DNA of 42,861 nucleotides, from NCBI GenBank assembly GCA_016929605.1, contig JAFGIM010000150.1, positions 1-42,861 on the forward strand, given 5' to 3'. The notes under the pieces were generated by a model. That model saw only the letters and a program-made list of their open reading frames with translations, ran no database searches and was not told where the DNA came from. Below are positions 8,141 to 16,167 of the stretch, one piece after another (the stretch's first letter is position 1; each line of letters begins with the position of its first letter). The translations under genes were made by a program, and so were the position numbers. The DNA comes from Spirochaetales bacterium (GTDB lineage: Bacteria; Spirochaetota; Spirochaetia; Treponematales; Treponemataceae).

Positions 8141-9660
8141 TGTTCAACCTCCTTCTTCTTCATCACATACAGTTGAATACCGGTGACCAGGAAGATTATC
8201 GAAAACAGCAGCATAGCCTTGGCGGTGGCAAGGCCTGCTTGTTTACGCGCAAAGGCGTCAAAGTAAATATCAAGAACAACCGGAACCGTTCCAAAGGTAT
8301 AGGCAGACCCGGAGGTTATGGCGTAGATAAGATCGAAGCTCTTTAAGGCGTTCGCGATAGTCAGGAAAAAAGAGATGGTAATCGCTGGCACTAACAGAGG
8401 TAGCGTTATGGAACGGAAACGCTGAAAGGCGCTCGCTCCATCAATTCGCGCAGCCTCGAGTACGTCAGTGGGAATGTTTTGTAAGCCTGCCAGATACACA
8501 ATCATGTAATAGCCCGCGCCCTGCCAAATGGCTACAAGCACAATAAGAGACGGGGTTTTAGCCGGATCACTTAACCATTGATCCACTCCAGTAAGGCGAG
8601 GAAACAATTGAAAGAAGAGCATCTTCCACACCAGGGCAACAATAATCATTGAAAGAACATTCGGAAGGAAAAAAATAGACCGTAGCGCCTTTTGACCACG
8701 CAGCCCGCTATCAAGGGCTAGGGCAAGAACAAAGGCAAGAATGTTTATGCCAATTACCGAGAAAAAGGCGAAGAAGAGGGTAAAACCAATGACTCCAAGA
8801 TCAATCTTCCGACTATTCCAGCGGGAAGATAGCAAGGCCTTGATGTCCCCTACCTCATATAAACCAAGGGCTGCCTGGTGAACTGCATCCCGGCTTTGTG
8901 TAGAGAGCTCGTGACTACCCAAAAAATCTTCTACAACGGATTGGTATTCTCCGTGGTTTTGTGCAACACCGGAGCGACGAATCGCGTCGATAAAATCACT
9001 CGCGTCTGTTTCCGAAAGTGTTTCTGTATCAGTTATTTCTGGAAGATACCAAATAAGGTCCTCAAGATAAAACTCTACATCAGTTTCAATAAGTTCATAG
9101 CCCCCGTCGGACAGCTGGTAGTAACGATCAAATACCTTGCGCTCATCGGAGGTAAGGCGTGACAAAAAATGTGTATCGAACGAAGGATCATCAAGAAGAG
9201 CGGGCAATGCCGAGGTACTGTTATAGTAATATTGCGTATACATACGGGGATAAAAGGAAGAACCAATATTTCCCGAAAGAATGTCCTTGTAATTTTTAAG
9301 GCCTATATAGCGGTTTGACTCGCTTTGAAAGCCCGCGCGAGAGAAAATGCGTTCGGCTCTTCTTCGATTCAAAAAACCCGATAGCGCGCGTCGAGTCCAT
9401 GTCTGACCATCATCACTTAACGTATACACCGATAAAAGAAATTCTCTGTCGTCTGGCCGCTCAAGGCGCGCAAGGACCTTGGTTTCAAAGTCCGAGCTGG
9501 ATAGTACATTTGGCGCGCGCGGTGTTAAGCCGTCCCAATTAGTCAGGGATATCGCAAAGCCACGAAAAAAAGGAACGATAAAAAAAAGCGAGTACAACAC
9601 AAAAGCCGGGATAATAAATAGCGCAAAGTTCGCTTTTGCGCGAAAGTGGCTGTCTACCAT
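8137..9660 (-). CDS. Sugar ABC transporter permease, MalF type, with large periplasmic insertion
   Basis: 507 residues where about 300 is usual. TM1 is at residues 12-34. The remaining membrane core starts near residue 288 and has a normal EAA loop (TDVLEAARIDGASAFQRF, about 398-415). In between lies a roughly 250-residue hydrophilic region. The family motif YIGLKNYKDIL at about 118-128, normally close to TM2, shows that there are two insertions: residues 48-116 and 130-285. The second is acidic, with YEL, DVEFYLEDLIWYLPEI and many Ser/Asp. It resembles MalF in having an enlarged first periplasmic loop but shows no recognisable similarity to the MalF P2 domain. A docking role for the binding protein is inferred. 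Confidence 0.9.
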   Translation of the reverse strand: MVDSHFRAKANFALFIIPAFVLYSLFFIVPFFRGFAISLTNWDGLTPRAPNVLSSSDFETKVLARLERPDDREFLLSVYTLSDDGQTWTRRALSGFLNRRRAERIFSRAGFQSESNRYIGLKNYKDILSGNIGSSFYPRMYTQYYYNSTSALPALLDDPSFDTHFLSRLTSDERKVFDRYYQLSDGGYELIETDVEFYLEDLIWYLPEITDTETLSETDASDFIDAIRRSGVAQNHGEYQSVVEDFLGSHELSTQSRDAVHQAALGLYEVGDIKALLSSRWNSRKIDLGVIGFTLFFAFFSVIGINILAFVLALALDSGLRGQKALRSIFFLPNVLSMIIVALVWKMLFFQLFPRLTGVDQWLSDPAKTPSLIVLVAIWQGAGYYMIVYLAGLQNIPTDVLEAARIDGASAFQRFRSITLPLLVPAITISFFLTIANALKSFDLIYAITSGSAYTFGTVPVVLDIYFDAFARKQAGLATAKAMLLFSIIFLVTGIQLYVMKKKEVEQ

Positions 9661-9674
9661 ACTTACTCCATTTT

Positions 9675-9718
9675 AAAAAAAAAGCGCGGGATTCGGAATA
9701 TCCCGAAATGCCCGCGCT
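9675..9718 (-). terminator. Intercistronic terminator/attenuator between binding protein and permease
   Basis: AGCGCGGG and CCCGCGCT (9683-9690/9711-9718) form an 8-bp GC-rich stem with an inner TTCGG/CCGAA pairing. On the minus strand it is followed by an unbroken run of T (9675-9683). It sits between the binding-protein stop and the permease start and would reduce read-through. Confidence 0.85.
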
Positions 9719-9733
9719 GTATTCACCGTGCGT

Positions 9734-10972
9734 TTATTTCTTGACGGCCTTAGCCCAGGTTTCGTCAACATTCTTGACTACCGCGTCGGCGGTGGTCTTC
9801 TTGAACATATACTGCTGAGCCCCATTCTTACAGGCATCTTCAAATACGACAGTTGGATAAGAAGCAAAGGCCCAAGGATATGCGCCGTTTTTATCAACCG
9901 CCGCGAGTAAGTCCTGGAAGGGCTTTTTCATGCTGGAAAGGTTCGCACCCTTAAAGGCAGGAACAAGCTTGTAATCTTCTATCCAAATTTTTTGAGCCTC
10001 AGGGGTCGCAAGCCATTCAAGGAAGGCAAGCGCTGCCTGTTGCTTTTCTTTAGATGATTGAGCCGAAACCCCAAAACAGGAGTCGATGTCGGCATACATC
10101 TTGTTGTCGGAAGCCTTGTTAAATACTGGATAGGGAATAAAACCGCAATCGAGTTTGGGGTTTGTCGCAATGGCCGCACCATAAGACCACAGACCCTGTA
10201 CCATCATGGCTGCCTTTCCCTGAGCAAACGCAGCTTGTTGCTCGTTCCATCCCCATTCCGCTGCCTTGGGATCCATGTTGTCCCGATAAAAATCCAGGGC
10301 TGCAAAAAGCTTGGATGAATCGACAACGCCAAAACTTGATGAACCGGCATTCATATCTGCAACAAAGCGGTCTACCGGTATCTTCTTGTCTCCAACGAGT
10401 AAAGCGGTATGAACCAGGGTAATAAAATGTCCTGCCGACCAATTTTCGTTTAAAAGTCCGGCAAAGGGAGTTACCCCGTTTTTCCGTAAGGTAGCGCACA
10501 CGCGCTCAAGTTCTCGCGCTGTTTTAGGCTCCTTTAGCTTGTATTTGGCAAAGATTTCTTTGTTGTAGATAATCCCGATTCCGGCATAGTCCATCGGGAG
10601 TGCGTATTGCTTACCGTTCCAGGTTACCGAAGGCTTAGCACTATCGAGTACCTTGCCCAATACCGGTTGCTTGGAGATGTCCATTACATAGCCCTTTTGC
10701 GCGTATTCCCATACACGGGCATAGGTTTGCATCTGCAAGATATCCGGTAATTTTCCCTGGGCCGCTCGGGCAGACATGGTCGCATCAGCGTCATTCGGGA
10801 CAATCAACAGAGAAATCTTGACCCCGGTTTTTGCGGTATAGGTCTCCACCAGCTTCTTGAGCCCTTCCTGATTTTCCTGTTTGTAGTAGTACATCTCGAG
10901 GTCAACCTGCTGAGCGAATACCTGGCTCAAGCACAATAACACGGCCACCAGCGCACATACACTCTTTTTCAT
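9734..10972 (-). CDS. Extracellular sugar-binding protein of the ABC importer
   Basis: A 412-residue family 1 (CUT1) solute-binding protein. The signal peptide (residues 1-20, ending VFAQ) has no lipobox cysteine, so it appears to be released in the periplasm rather than lipid-anchored. The mature protein shows the usual pattern: PDILQMQTYARVWEYAQKG, YALPMDYAGIGIIYNKEIF, AFAQGKAAMMVQGLWSYG and a C-terminal ALAFLEWLATPEAQKIW. It captures an oligosaccharide for the two downstream permeases. The substrate cannot be read from the sequence. The first gene of the operon; SD GAGGAGAG precedes the ATG, and the promoter overlaps LacI-type operators. Confidence 0.93.
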   Translation of the reverse strand: MKKSVCALVAVLLCLSQVFAQQVDLEMYYYKQENQEGLKKLVETYTAKTGVKISLLIVPNDADATMSARAAQGKLPDILQMQTYARVWEYAQKGYVMDISKQPVLGKVLDSAKPSVTWNGKQYALPMDYAGIGIIYNKEIFAKYKLKEPKTARELERVCATLRKNGVTPFAGLLNENWSAGHFITLVHTALLVGDKKIPVDRFVADMNAGSSSFGVVDSSKLFAALDFYRDNMDPKAAEWGWNEQQAAFAQGKAAMMVQGLWSYGAAIATNPKLDCGFIPYPVFNKASDNKMYADIDSCFGVSAQSSKEKQQAALAFLEWLATPEAQKIWIEDYKLVPAFKGANLSSMKKPFQDLLAAVDKNGAYPWAFASYPTVVFEDACKNGAQQYMFKKTTADAVVKNVDETWAKAVKK

Positions 10973-11009
10973 TGCTCTCCTCCTCTCTTCTCTCTAATTG
11001 GAACACTAT

Positions 11010-11055
11010 TAAAACGGTTTATTAAACCGCTTTACCTCATTATTAAACCGGTTTA
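11010..11055. promoter_or_regulatory. Three LacI-type operators
   Basis: TAAACCGGTTTA at 11044-11055 is a perfect 12-base palindrome. TAAACCGCTTTA (11023-11034) and TAAAACGGTTTA (11010-11021) differ from it at one position each. Centre spacings are 21 and 13 bases. The perfect site fills the spacer of the promoter; the other two lie at and after the transcript start. The central C-G and AAACC half-sites are typical of LacI/CcpA-type operators, and the lacI gene of this operon is the natural candidate. Confidence 0.85.
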
Positions 11056-11067
11056 CCTATTTGTCAA
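11039..11067 (-). promoter_or_regulatory. Promoter of the sugar ABC operon
   Basis: On the minus strand TTGACA (11062-11067), a 17-base spacer and AATAAT (11039-11044) form a near-consensus promoter. The spacer contains the perfect operator. The transcript would begin near 11032, leaving a leader of about 60 bases. Confidence 0.8.
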
Positions 11068-11082
11068 CAGAATTATTGCTAT

Positions 11083-12600
11083 TTAACGAGGAACGAGCCT
11101 GCCGCCCTGACGAACCAGGCCGTATTCACCTTCAAGCAGGGACAGTAAGCCATCGTGAAGAAGATGAGACACCTGAGCTATTTCGGGGGAGAGCGACTCT
11201 TGTGTGGGAGGGACGCTCGTCATGATTGTTTCCATAAGAAGCTTTGCGGCAATAAACCGCTTATCCTTGCGAACCGCAAAAAAAAGCGGGTTTTCGACCA
11301 ATCCAATAATCTCCCAGGTTATTTGCTCTGCCTGGGCGTATAAACCGCTATCCTTATCCTGATCGGTTACCCGCAGGGGAAGCTTATAGGGGATTTCATC
11401 AAGACGGGGGCACAGCCATTCAAGATCAAAAAGGCCAACCCCACAATTAAACAGAACGGTTTTTCCGGCCTCTTCCAGGGATACGACCGTATCGGCGGAA
11501 ATAGCGGGACCGATATCAGCGCAGGTAAGGCGACCTTTTGCGTCGGAAACAAGAATACCGCCCTTAACGTCCATAGCCGTGCGAACAGAGGTTTCAAAAG
11601 CCGCCCCGGAACCGGAGAGAGCAAAGATCGCAAGGCTTACCGGACATACCGTATAGCCCATGTTGTCGATATTCCCGAGCCAGACCCAACGAACCCCGCT
11701 TTCGCGGAGTTTACGGTAAATGGGCGCCAGAATTGAAAAATTCTGACCATGTCCTCCCGGAAGGGGGATTGGTGTGTTGGCCTTTCCATGGGCACAGTCA
11801 AAAATTTTTCTGGGTGAACCCTGCGAAGAATGGGTAATGGCTGCCATCATCGTTTGACTTTCGGTAAAAATCTCGATAGACGGACAGCCAATCTCGTGGG
11901 CTAAACCCCGGAGCTCGTCACAAAGGACGTACTCCTTAAAAGCAGTCGCAATCGCCGCGTCAGTGTGTACGCTTGTCATTTGAAACGCCGGAAGAATGAG
12001 CTCGGGAAGGGAGCCGTATAGCTCACGATATCGCTTCTTGTGCTCAAGCAGCATACGGAGCTTCATCAATAAAAAGGAGTACCCGGAACTACCGTCAGGA
12101 TTTATGTACGCCGGAGTTATGCCCTTGGGCACATTACGACATTCTTCGGATAAACGTTCAAATAAAGCGGTATAGCGATCAAACAGCGGCCCGGCAAGGG
12201 AGCGATTCTTTTTAATGTCCACATAACTCGAAGCGGCTCCCCCATTGAGCACCCCATAAGCGGCTTTGGGATACAGAAAGATGCCAATACGCTCAAGGGC
12301 ATCCTTGTCAAAGAGAATTCCCTCGGATACTACCTGACCCACCGATTCCGGAGTAAACGGTATGGAAAGCTCTGCAAAGCGGGCGCGGGCAGCGGCAAGA
12401 GGCATAGAACGGGAAGGAGAGCGGGTCATGTCCACGATGGACGGATGAGAGATATCGGGAATCGAGATGGCATCGGAGGACTCGGCGTGATCAAAACGTC
12501 CCGAATTGAGATCATCCAAAAAGCTGATCATCCGGTCTATATCAACCCCGCCCGAAAGCAAACGGGAGACCAACTCCGGATGAAGATCGTCTTTGTTCAA
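11083..12600 (-). CDS. UDPGP-family nucleotidyltransferase (UTP-sugar-1-phosphate uridylyltransferase-like)
   Basis: About 505 residues of the eukaryote-type UDP-glucose/UDP-N-acetylglucosamine pyrophosphorylase family, which joins UTP and a sugar 1-phosphate to give a UDP-sugar. Recognisable parts are LNGGAASSY as the nucleotide-loop equivalent (normally LxGGxGT), LPGGHGQNFSILAPIYRKL, and VWLGNIDNMGYTV, where the Asp would bind metal. The nucleotide loop differs from the textbook form, and I see no clear LxGGxGTRLG, so the sugar is unknown. The frame is open to 12687 (GTG), but a good promoter lies inside that part, so I favour TTG 12600 (LNKDDLHPELV). A GTG just past the -10 box is the alternative. 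Confidence 0.75.
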   Translation of the reverse strand: MNKDDLHPELVSRLLSGGVDIDRMISFLDDLNSGRFDHAESSDAISIPDISHPSIVDMTRSPSRSMPLAAARARFAELSIPFTPESVGQVVSEGILFDKDALERIGIFLYPKAAYGVLNGGAASSYVDIKKNRSLAGPLFDRYTALFERLSEECRNVPKGITPAYINPDGSSGYSFLLMKLRMLLEHKKRYRELYGSLPELILPAFQMTSVHTDAAIATAFKEYVLCDELRGLAHEIGCPSIEIFTESQTMMAAITHSSQGSPRKIFDCAHGKANTPIPLPGGHGQNFSILAPIYRKLRESGVRWVWLGNIDNMGYTVCPVSLAIFALSGSGAAFETSVRTAMDVKGGILVSDAKGRLTCADIGPAISADTVVSLEEAGKTVLFNCGVGLFDLEWLCPRLDEIPYKLPLRVTDQDKDSGLYAQAEQITWEIIGLVENPLFFAVRKDKRFIAAKLLMETIMTSVPPTQESLSPEIAQVSHLLHDGLLSLLEGEYGLVRQGGRLVPR

Positions 12601-12637
12601 ATCGGAAACCCCCGCAATCTGTATTCCCTTCCACACA

Positions 12638-12665
12638 ATTCTAACTGATTGGCAAAATAAGTCAA
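12638..12665 (-). promoter_or_regulatory. Promoter of the UDPGP gene
   Basis: On the minus strand TTGACT (12660-12665), a 16-base spacer and TAGAAT (12638-12643). It lies inside the longest open frame and therefore argues for a start codon downstream of about 12631. Confidence 0.6.
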
Positions 12666-12729
12666 CGGGAGGCTTTATCCCGGCCACGGAAAGGAAAAGA
12701 GTCTATACACACAGATGGGGAGAAAGTAT

Positions 12730-14298
12730 ATGGAAATTGTCAGCTATGCACAAAGCGGTTATCAGGGAGAAATAGTCAAGGTAGAGGCGGACCTGAGGCG
12801 CGGTATCCCCGCTGTGGATATAGTCGGCTTACCGGATGGAGCGGTCCGGGAAGCTCGGGAGCGGATGCGCGCGGCTATCAGAAACTCAGGCTTGCCCTTT
12901 CCCCGCGACCGCGTACTTATTAACCTGAGCCCAGCAGCCCTGAAAAAGGAAGGAGGTGCCTTTGATCTCCCTATAGCCCTTGCCGTCCTTGGGGAATCGG
13001 AGGGTATCCTTACCAGCGACAATCCGCTATCCGTCCTGGTACTGGGAGAACTGGAACTGTCGGGTGTTATCCGTCCTGTATCTCTTACGCTTGCGGCGGT
13101 CTCCCTGGCCCTTGAAAAAGGAGTGCGCCACTGCATTATCCCCCGTGCGAACCTTGCCGAAGCGGAACACTGCCCGACTCATAACAAACACGTGGCTCTT
13201 ATCGGGGTGGATACCCTTACCGAAGCATTTCATCGCCTTGCGGCCCTGTGCAAGGGCGAAGAGTATGAGGCTGCAAAAGCTGACCACACTCGCCCCATGG
13301 AAGCCCCCTGCACCTGGGAGCCGGTAGAAGAAGGATATGAAGAGGTAAAGGGACAGGCTCTTCTGATTCGTTCGTTGACCATAGCCGCCGCGGGAGGACA
13401 CAATCTTATTGCCTGGGGCTCGCCCGGTTCAGGGAAAACCCTGGCACTACGGCGTTTTCCCGCACTGTTACCCCTTCTGGATACCGAACGCGCCCTGGAG
13501 GTGACCCGCATTTATGGCCTTGCCGGCATTAGTGCCGGGGAGCAAGGTCTTATTACCCGGGCCCCTTTCCGCGAACCCCATCAAGGAGCCTCCCTAGAAG
13601 GGATGACGGGAGGAGGCGTACGGCTCAAACCCGGGGAAGTCTCCCTGGCCCATGGGGGGGCCCTGTTTTTAGACGAAGCGGCCCAATTTAAGGGAAGCGT
13701 ACTGCAATCCCTGCGCGGTCCTTTGGAAACTGGATGGGTAACCGTAAGCCGCGCCGGAAAAACAGAGCGATACCCGGCCCGATTTCAGCTCTTGCTTACC
13801 ATGAATCCCTGTCCCTGTGGCAACTTTGGCAGCATGAATAAACCCTGCCTGTGCGCTCCAGAGGCGGTAGATCGGTACTGGAAGCGCCTGAGCGCCCCAT
13901 TGCTGGATCGTATGGATATCCGGGTAGCGGTAACAAACCCCGGACAATCCATGGCTGGGGAAGAAGGAGAAAACACCGAGCTATTGCGGGCAAGGATAGC
14001 CGTTGCACGCCTGCGACAATGGAGACGAAATCGCCGGTATTCACACTACTGGCTCAACGCTCACCTCCAGGCTAGTCATATTGATGAGGTATGCAAGATG
14101 GAAAGCCATGCTCAAAAGGTATACCAGGCCGCGGTGGGAAAGGGAGACTTATCTGGAAGGGGGGCCCATGCCGTGTGTAAGGTGGCCAGAACAATAGCGG
14201 ATATGGCCGATAAAGATCTTATTGGAGAGGCAGAACTTCAGGAAGCCCTGTCGTTACATGCCTGGGGAGAGGCAGCCCCGATATTTTTATACGCTTAA
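12730..14298 (+). CDS. comM: YifB/ComM Mg-chelatase-like AAA+ ATPase
   Basis: About 522 residues from ATG 12730 (preceded by GGGGAGA at 7-8 bases; an in-frame ATG at 12715 is less likely). The N-terminal LonC-like domain has DIVGLPDGAVREARERMRAA and LINLSPAALKKEGGAFDLPIAL. The AAA+ core carries Walker A GSPGSGKT (about 229-236), Walker B ALFLDEAAQF (about 310), MNPCPCGNFG and DRMDIRV. The C-terminal Mg_chelatase_C domain has LSGRGAHAVCKVARTIADM. In other bacteria ComM is a branch-migration helicase that extends recombination of incoming DNA in natural transformation. No other competence gene is visible. It overlaps the convergent PHP gene by 4 bases. Confidence 0.93.
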   Translation: MEIVSYAQSGYQGEIVKVEADLRRGIPAVDIVGLPDGAVREARERMRAAIRNSGLPFPRDRVLINLSPAALKKEGGAFDLPIALAVLGESEGILTSDNPLSVLVLGELELSGVIRPVSLTLAAVSLALEKGVRHCIIPRANLAEAEHCPTHNKHVALIGVDTLTEAFHRLAALCKGEEYEAAKADHTRPMEAPCTWEPVEEGYEEVKGQALLIRSLTIAAAGGHNLIAWGSPGSGKTLALRRFPALLPLLDTERALEVTRIYGLAGISAGEQGLITRAPFREPHQGASLEGMTGGGVRLKPGEVSLAHGGALFLDEAAQFKGSVLQSLRGPLETGWVTVSRAGKTERYPARFQLLLTMNPCPCGNFGSMNKPCLCAPEAVDRYWKRLSAPLLDRMDIRVAVTNPGQSMAGEEGENTELLRARIAVARLRQWRRNRRYSHYWLNAHLQASHIDEVCKMESHAQKVYQAAVGKGDLSGRGAHAVCKVARTIADMADKDLIGEAELQEALSLHAWGEAAPIFLYA

Positions 14299-15134
14299 GA
14301 AAGCGCCGGTCCAAGCTCCTCGCTCCAAAAACGCTCTTCTATTACAAGCTTGTCGGTTGTATGGCCAAGCCTGCGCTCAGGCCGAGCTGCGCCATGAAAG
14401 TCGCTTCCCGCGGTTACTAACAGAGAATGCTCCCGGGCCAGGGCTTCAAGACGTCGGGCATCGGTTACCCTGACCCCAGGATGCCAGGCCTCTATTCCAC
14501 GTACCCCCTGCGCCTTAAAATCGGCCAATATACCAGAAAGCTTTCCCCAGGAAACATACAAAGACAGAGGATGAGCCAAAACCGGTATACCGCCCGACTC
14601 AGAAATAATCGACACCCCTTCTTCTAACGAAAGACTTTTCCGATCGACAAAAAAAGGGCGATCGCGGGCAAGATAGCGATCAAAAGCTTGTTGGATATTT
14701 TTAACAGCTCCCATTTCAACCAGGGCACGGGCAAAATGAGGGCGCCCTACCGTCCCCCCATCAGCGATAGCCTCTACCCGATCAAGATCCAGATTAATAC
14801 CCGCTTCATGGAAGCGCATGGTAATAGTTTCGTTTCGAGTTCGTCGTCCCTGGTTAACCCGTTCAAGCATCTCTATCATCCGGGGAGAAGGTTCATCAAT
14901 ACCATAGCCCAACAGGTGACACTCACCCGACTTCCATTCAATATCAAGCTCGATTCCCCCAATAAGGCGTAACTGAGATCCCAAAGCCGCCTGTCGGGCC
15001 GCTGCCAACCCGGCAATCGTATCATGGTCTGTAAGGGCAAGAACCGTAAGCCCTTCCTCCAAAGCCTTGGCTACCAAAGCCTCTGGAGAAAAGGATCCGT
15101 CTGAAGCGGTTGAATGGACGTGTAGATCTATCAT
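14295..15134 (-). CDS. PHP-domain phosphoesterase (RNase AM/YciV-like)
   Basis: A 279-residue protein with the metal-binding motifs of the PHP superfamily: DLHVHSTASDGS at residues 3-14, ALTDHDTIAG at 33-42, GGIELDIE at about 59, VLAHPLSLY at about 190 and GSDFHG at about 243. Length and motif order match the TrpH/YciV group, whose E. coli member hydrolyses nucleoside 3',5'-bisphosphates and trims RNA 5' ends. No ribosome site precedes ATG 15134; a TACTAT box (15145-15150) lies 10 bases upstream, so the transcript may have only a 3-4 base leader, though its -35 is weak. Confidence 0.9.
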   Translation of the reverse strand: MIDLHVHSTASDGSFSPEALVAKALEEGLTVLALTDHDTIAGLAAARQAALGSQLRLIGGIELDIEWKSGECHLLGYGIDEPSPRMIEMLERVNQGRRTRNETITMRFHEAGINLDLDRVEAIADGGTVGRPHFARALVEMGAVKNIQQAFDRYLARDRPFFVDRKSLSLEEGVSIISESGGIPVLAHPLSLYVSWGKLSGILADFKAQGVRGIEAWHPGVRVTDARRLEALAREHSLLVTAGSDFHGAARPERRLGHTTDKLVIEERFWSEELGPALS

Positions 15135-15159
15135 ATAGATGGAGATAGTAGCAAAAAAA

Positions 15160-15189
15160 TGGACGAATAACCATAGAATGTGCTATACT
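15160..15189 (+). promoter_or_regulatory. Promoter giving a leaderless cNMP-TPR mRNA
   Basis: TGGACG (15160-15165), an 18-base spacer and TATACT (15184-15189). ATG 15196 follows after only six pyrimidines (CCCCCT), so no Shine-Dalgarno pairing is possible. Confidence 0.6.
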
Positions 15190-15195
15190 CCCCCT

Positions 15196-16164
15196 ATGCC
15201 CAAAGCCGTTCAATACAAGCCGAATTCCGTCATCTACTTCGCGGGGGACCTGGACGAAAAGGTTTTTTTGCTCCAAAAAGGACGAATCGCCCTTACCTCA
15301 ACCGATATTGAAACGGGAAAACAAGTTACCGAGTACATTCGAGAAGGTGAGTTCTTCGGCGTAAAATCCGCCTTGGGCCATTTTCCCCGTGAAGAAAGCG
15401 TTATGGTTATCACCGATGCCATAGTACTCGCCTTCTCTACTATGGAATTTGAAACCTTTGTCCAAAACAACACCCGCATTATCATGAAAATGCTCAAGGT
15501 TTTTTCCAACCAACTCAGGCATATTCACCGCCAAATTGAGTCTTTGCTTCATAGCGAAGAGCAAACCAATCCCGATGACGGAATGTTTTCGGTGGCTAAT
15601 TGTTTTTTTAAATCTCAGCAATACAAAGCTGCATCCGAGGTAGCCATTCGCTACCTTAAACTCTTCCCCTCCGGCCGCCATGTGCAGGAGATGAAGCAAA
15701 TTGCCCAAAATACCCTTACCTCTTCCAATTCTTTTGGAGAGCGAACCGCCAGCGATAAACCCCAAATTAGACAAGAGGGCGGCCCGGTGGGTAATGATCC
15801 CAATCTTGCCCTTACTCTGGCCGAAGGGCTTGCAGGGCAACAAAAATGGGACGAAGCATACAAACAGTACCATTCGGTTATCGAGGTAGGAGATTCCCCC
15901 GCACTGGGAAAGGCCTATGTAGGTGCCGGTATGTGTTTATACGAGCAAGAAGAATATGTACGCTGTGTACAATTATTAACGGCCTTTATCGCCCATGATC
16001 CCAAATCCATGCAAATGGGAGAAATCCTTATGTTTATGGGACTGTGTTACCAAAAAATGGAACAAATCGACAAGGCCAAGGCCTTTTTTGCCAAGGCCCT
16101 TACCATGGCCGGCCCCCAACTCGCTCCTCGTATCAAGGAGCTTCAGGCATCGTGTGGAGGTTAA
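15196..16164 (+). CDS. Cyclic-nucleotide-binding domain protein with TPR-like C-terminus
   Basis: 322 residues from ATG 15196. The frame is open upstream to 15139, but the promoter lies there. Residues 1-115 are a Crp-type beta-roll (YFAGDLDEKVFLLQKGRIAL, EYIREGEFFGVKSALG). No helix-turn-helix follows. Instead there is a helical linker, then TPR-like repeats from about 130 to 320 (GMFSVANCFFKSQQYKAASE, KWDEAYKQYHSVIEVGDSP, EILMFMGLCYQKMEQIDKAK). It is therefore likely a protein-interaction sensor, not a transcription factor. Only 3 bases separate it from the next cNMP gene, so the two are probably made together. Confidence 0.85.
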   Translation: MPKAVQYKPNSVIYFAGDLDEKVFLLQKGRIALTSTDIETGKQVTEYIREGEFFGVKSALGHFPREESVMVITDAIVLAFSTMEFETFVQNNTRIIMKMLKVFSNQLRHIHRQIESLLHSEEQTNPDDGMFSVANCFFKSQQYKAASEVAIRYLKLFPSGRHVQEMKQIAQNTLTSSNSFGERTASDKPQIRQEGGPVGNDPNLALTLAEGLAGQQKWDEAYKQYHSVIEVGDSPALGKAYVGAGMCLYEQEEYVRCVQLLTAFIAHDPKSMQMGEILMFMGLCYQKMEQIDKAKAFFAKALTMAGPQLAPRIKELQASCGG

Positions 16165-16167
16165 CCT

